Origin: DATAPD01 sp036265385
GTDB taxonomy: Bacteria > Acidobacteriota > Terriglobia > Terriglobales > Acidobacteriaceae
Assembly (NCBI GenBank): GCA_036265385.1
Contig: DATAPD010000031.1
Span: forward strand, 1 to 5,786
DNA: 5,786 nucleotides
Direction of reading: 5' to 3'
Each line of letters opens with the position of its first letter. The stretch's first letter is position 1. Position numbers and translations under genes: made by a program. The notes beneath the pieces were generated by a model. That model saw nothing but the letters and a program-made list of their open reading frames with translations, had not been told where the DNA came from and searched no databases. Shown here piece by piece: positions 5,451 to 5,786 of this stretch.

Positions 5451-5786
5451 GACGTCGGGCAGCAACAAACTGAAATCCACGCGGGACAAGTTTCTTTTGG
5501 ATGGTCTCGAAGATTGATTACCTGTAAAATTCGTGATTCCTGGACCATCATAGGCGCAGTATAGCCTTGGCGAAAGCGGAGCTGCCCGTGCGATACGGCC
5601 GCTGGAGAGGGAATGGCTATTGCCTCCAAGGAGCGGGTTTGCCGCAGCCGTGCAACAATGTTTTTGATGATCTCGGGAAGATGAGCAGTGCGTTCCGTGT
5701 CTGTAAGCGGAACTGAAGCTAGTTCCTTCGAGTGTCCAACCCGCATCAACCACCTCTGAATCGTATTGACTCCGTCATTTTCCAGG
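5451..5786 (-). pseudogene. RsbRD_N-like (RsbT co-antagonist N-terminal domain) protein, truncated, two apparent insertions; 5' end outside window
   Basis: The minus strand is open from the window edge and reads NTIQRWLMRVGHSKELASVP, then LTDTERTAHLPEIIKNIVARLR, SLEAIAIPSPAAVSHGQLR and RQGYTAPMMVQESRILQV. These blocks match an RsbRD_N-like helical, haem-free globin-like domain found in sensor kinases and stress-signalling proteins. It then continues in a second frame (IFETIQK, 5514-5494) and a third (NLSRVDFSLLLPDV, 5492-5451), together the normal next part. One extra base at about 5515 and one extra A at about 5493 (GAAAC run) explain this. Homology stops after DV at 5451, where members normally go on with I-A-D-E-x-D-S-Q-L or similar; YihY sequence follows instead. 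As written the frame reads through to 5279 as a chimera. The domain name is from memory, so moderate confidence; the broken state is clear. Confidence 0.68.

Noticed and set aside
5279..5749. A single 156-aa fusion protein read as written
   Set aside because: It combines in-frame RsbRD_N-like sequence, a scrambled middle (CPAWISVCCCPTS) and a YihY piece cut short by a frameshift; this is better explained as two broken genes than as a designed fusion.

Overview
The window looks like a stretch of an Acidobacteriota (Terriglobia-like) chromosome or metagenomic contig. This is inferred from recognised family resemblances and not from a search. The resemblances are a Crp/Fnr tail of a type common in that phylum, a long secreted OmpA-domain protein with an Ala/Gln-rich coiled coil, a Thivi_2564-type small membrane protein, DUF2934 and DUF4440-type proteins, an RsbRD_N-like protein and a YihY/BrkB protein. 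The base composition is moderately GC-rich, with a more AT-rich patch near 3770-3900.

Layout. 1-165 (+) is the DNA-binding tail of a Crp/Fnr regulator that enters from outside the window and has lost one base just before its natural end. 166-514 holds no convincing gene. 515-1000 (-) carries two small zinc-ribbon proteins in tandem, and 1226-1441 (-) the C-terminal remnant of a DUF4440/SnoaL-like protein. 1528-3153 (-) is the main intact gene, a secreted OmpA-family peptidoglycan-binding protein that starts at a GTG. It is preceded on the same strand by a 63-aa two-helix membrane protein (3247-3438) with two small hairpins in its leader. 3531-4093 is gene-poor, with one doubtful broken reading frame. 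4094-4354 (+) is an 86-aa conserved-looking protein, and it abuts the stop of a convergent DUF2934 gene (4355-4569, -) that is broken by a one-base loss. 4570-5141 has no recognisable gene. 5142-5786 (-) contains an RsbRD_N-like segment with two apparent one-base insertions. At about 5450 it runs directly into the C-terminal third of a YihY/BrkB membrane protein, which has its own one-base deletion.

How it fits together. The intact genes point to the cell envelope (OmpA-like anchor, small membrane protein). The remaining recognisable pieces are regulatory or stress-related accessory genes, many of them truncated or frameshifted. Five apparent single-base indels fall in four broken genes, while about 1.6 kb of OmpA-like gene is fully open. 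This suggests either a real zone of gene decay and rearrangement or locally poor sequence. I see no CRISPR array, tRNA, rRNA, insertion sequence or defence system, and I cannot support a claim of a new multi-gene system here.
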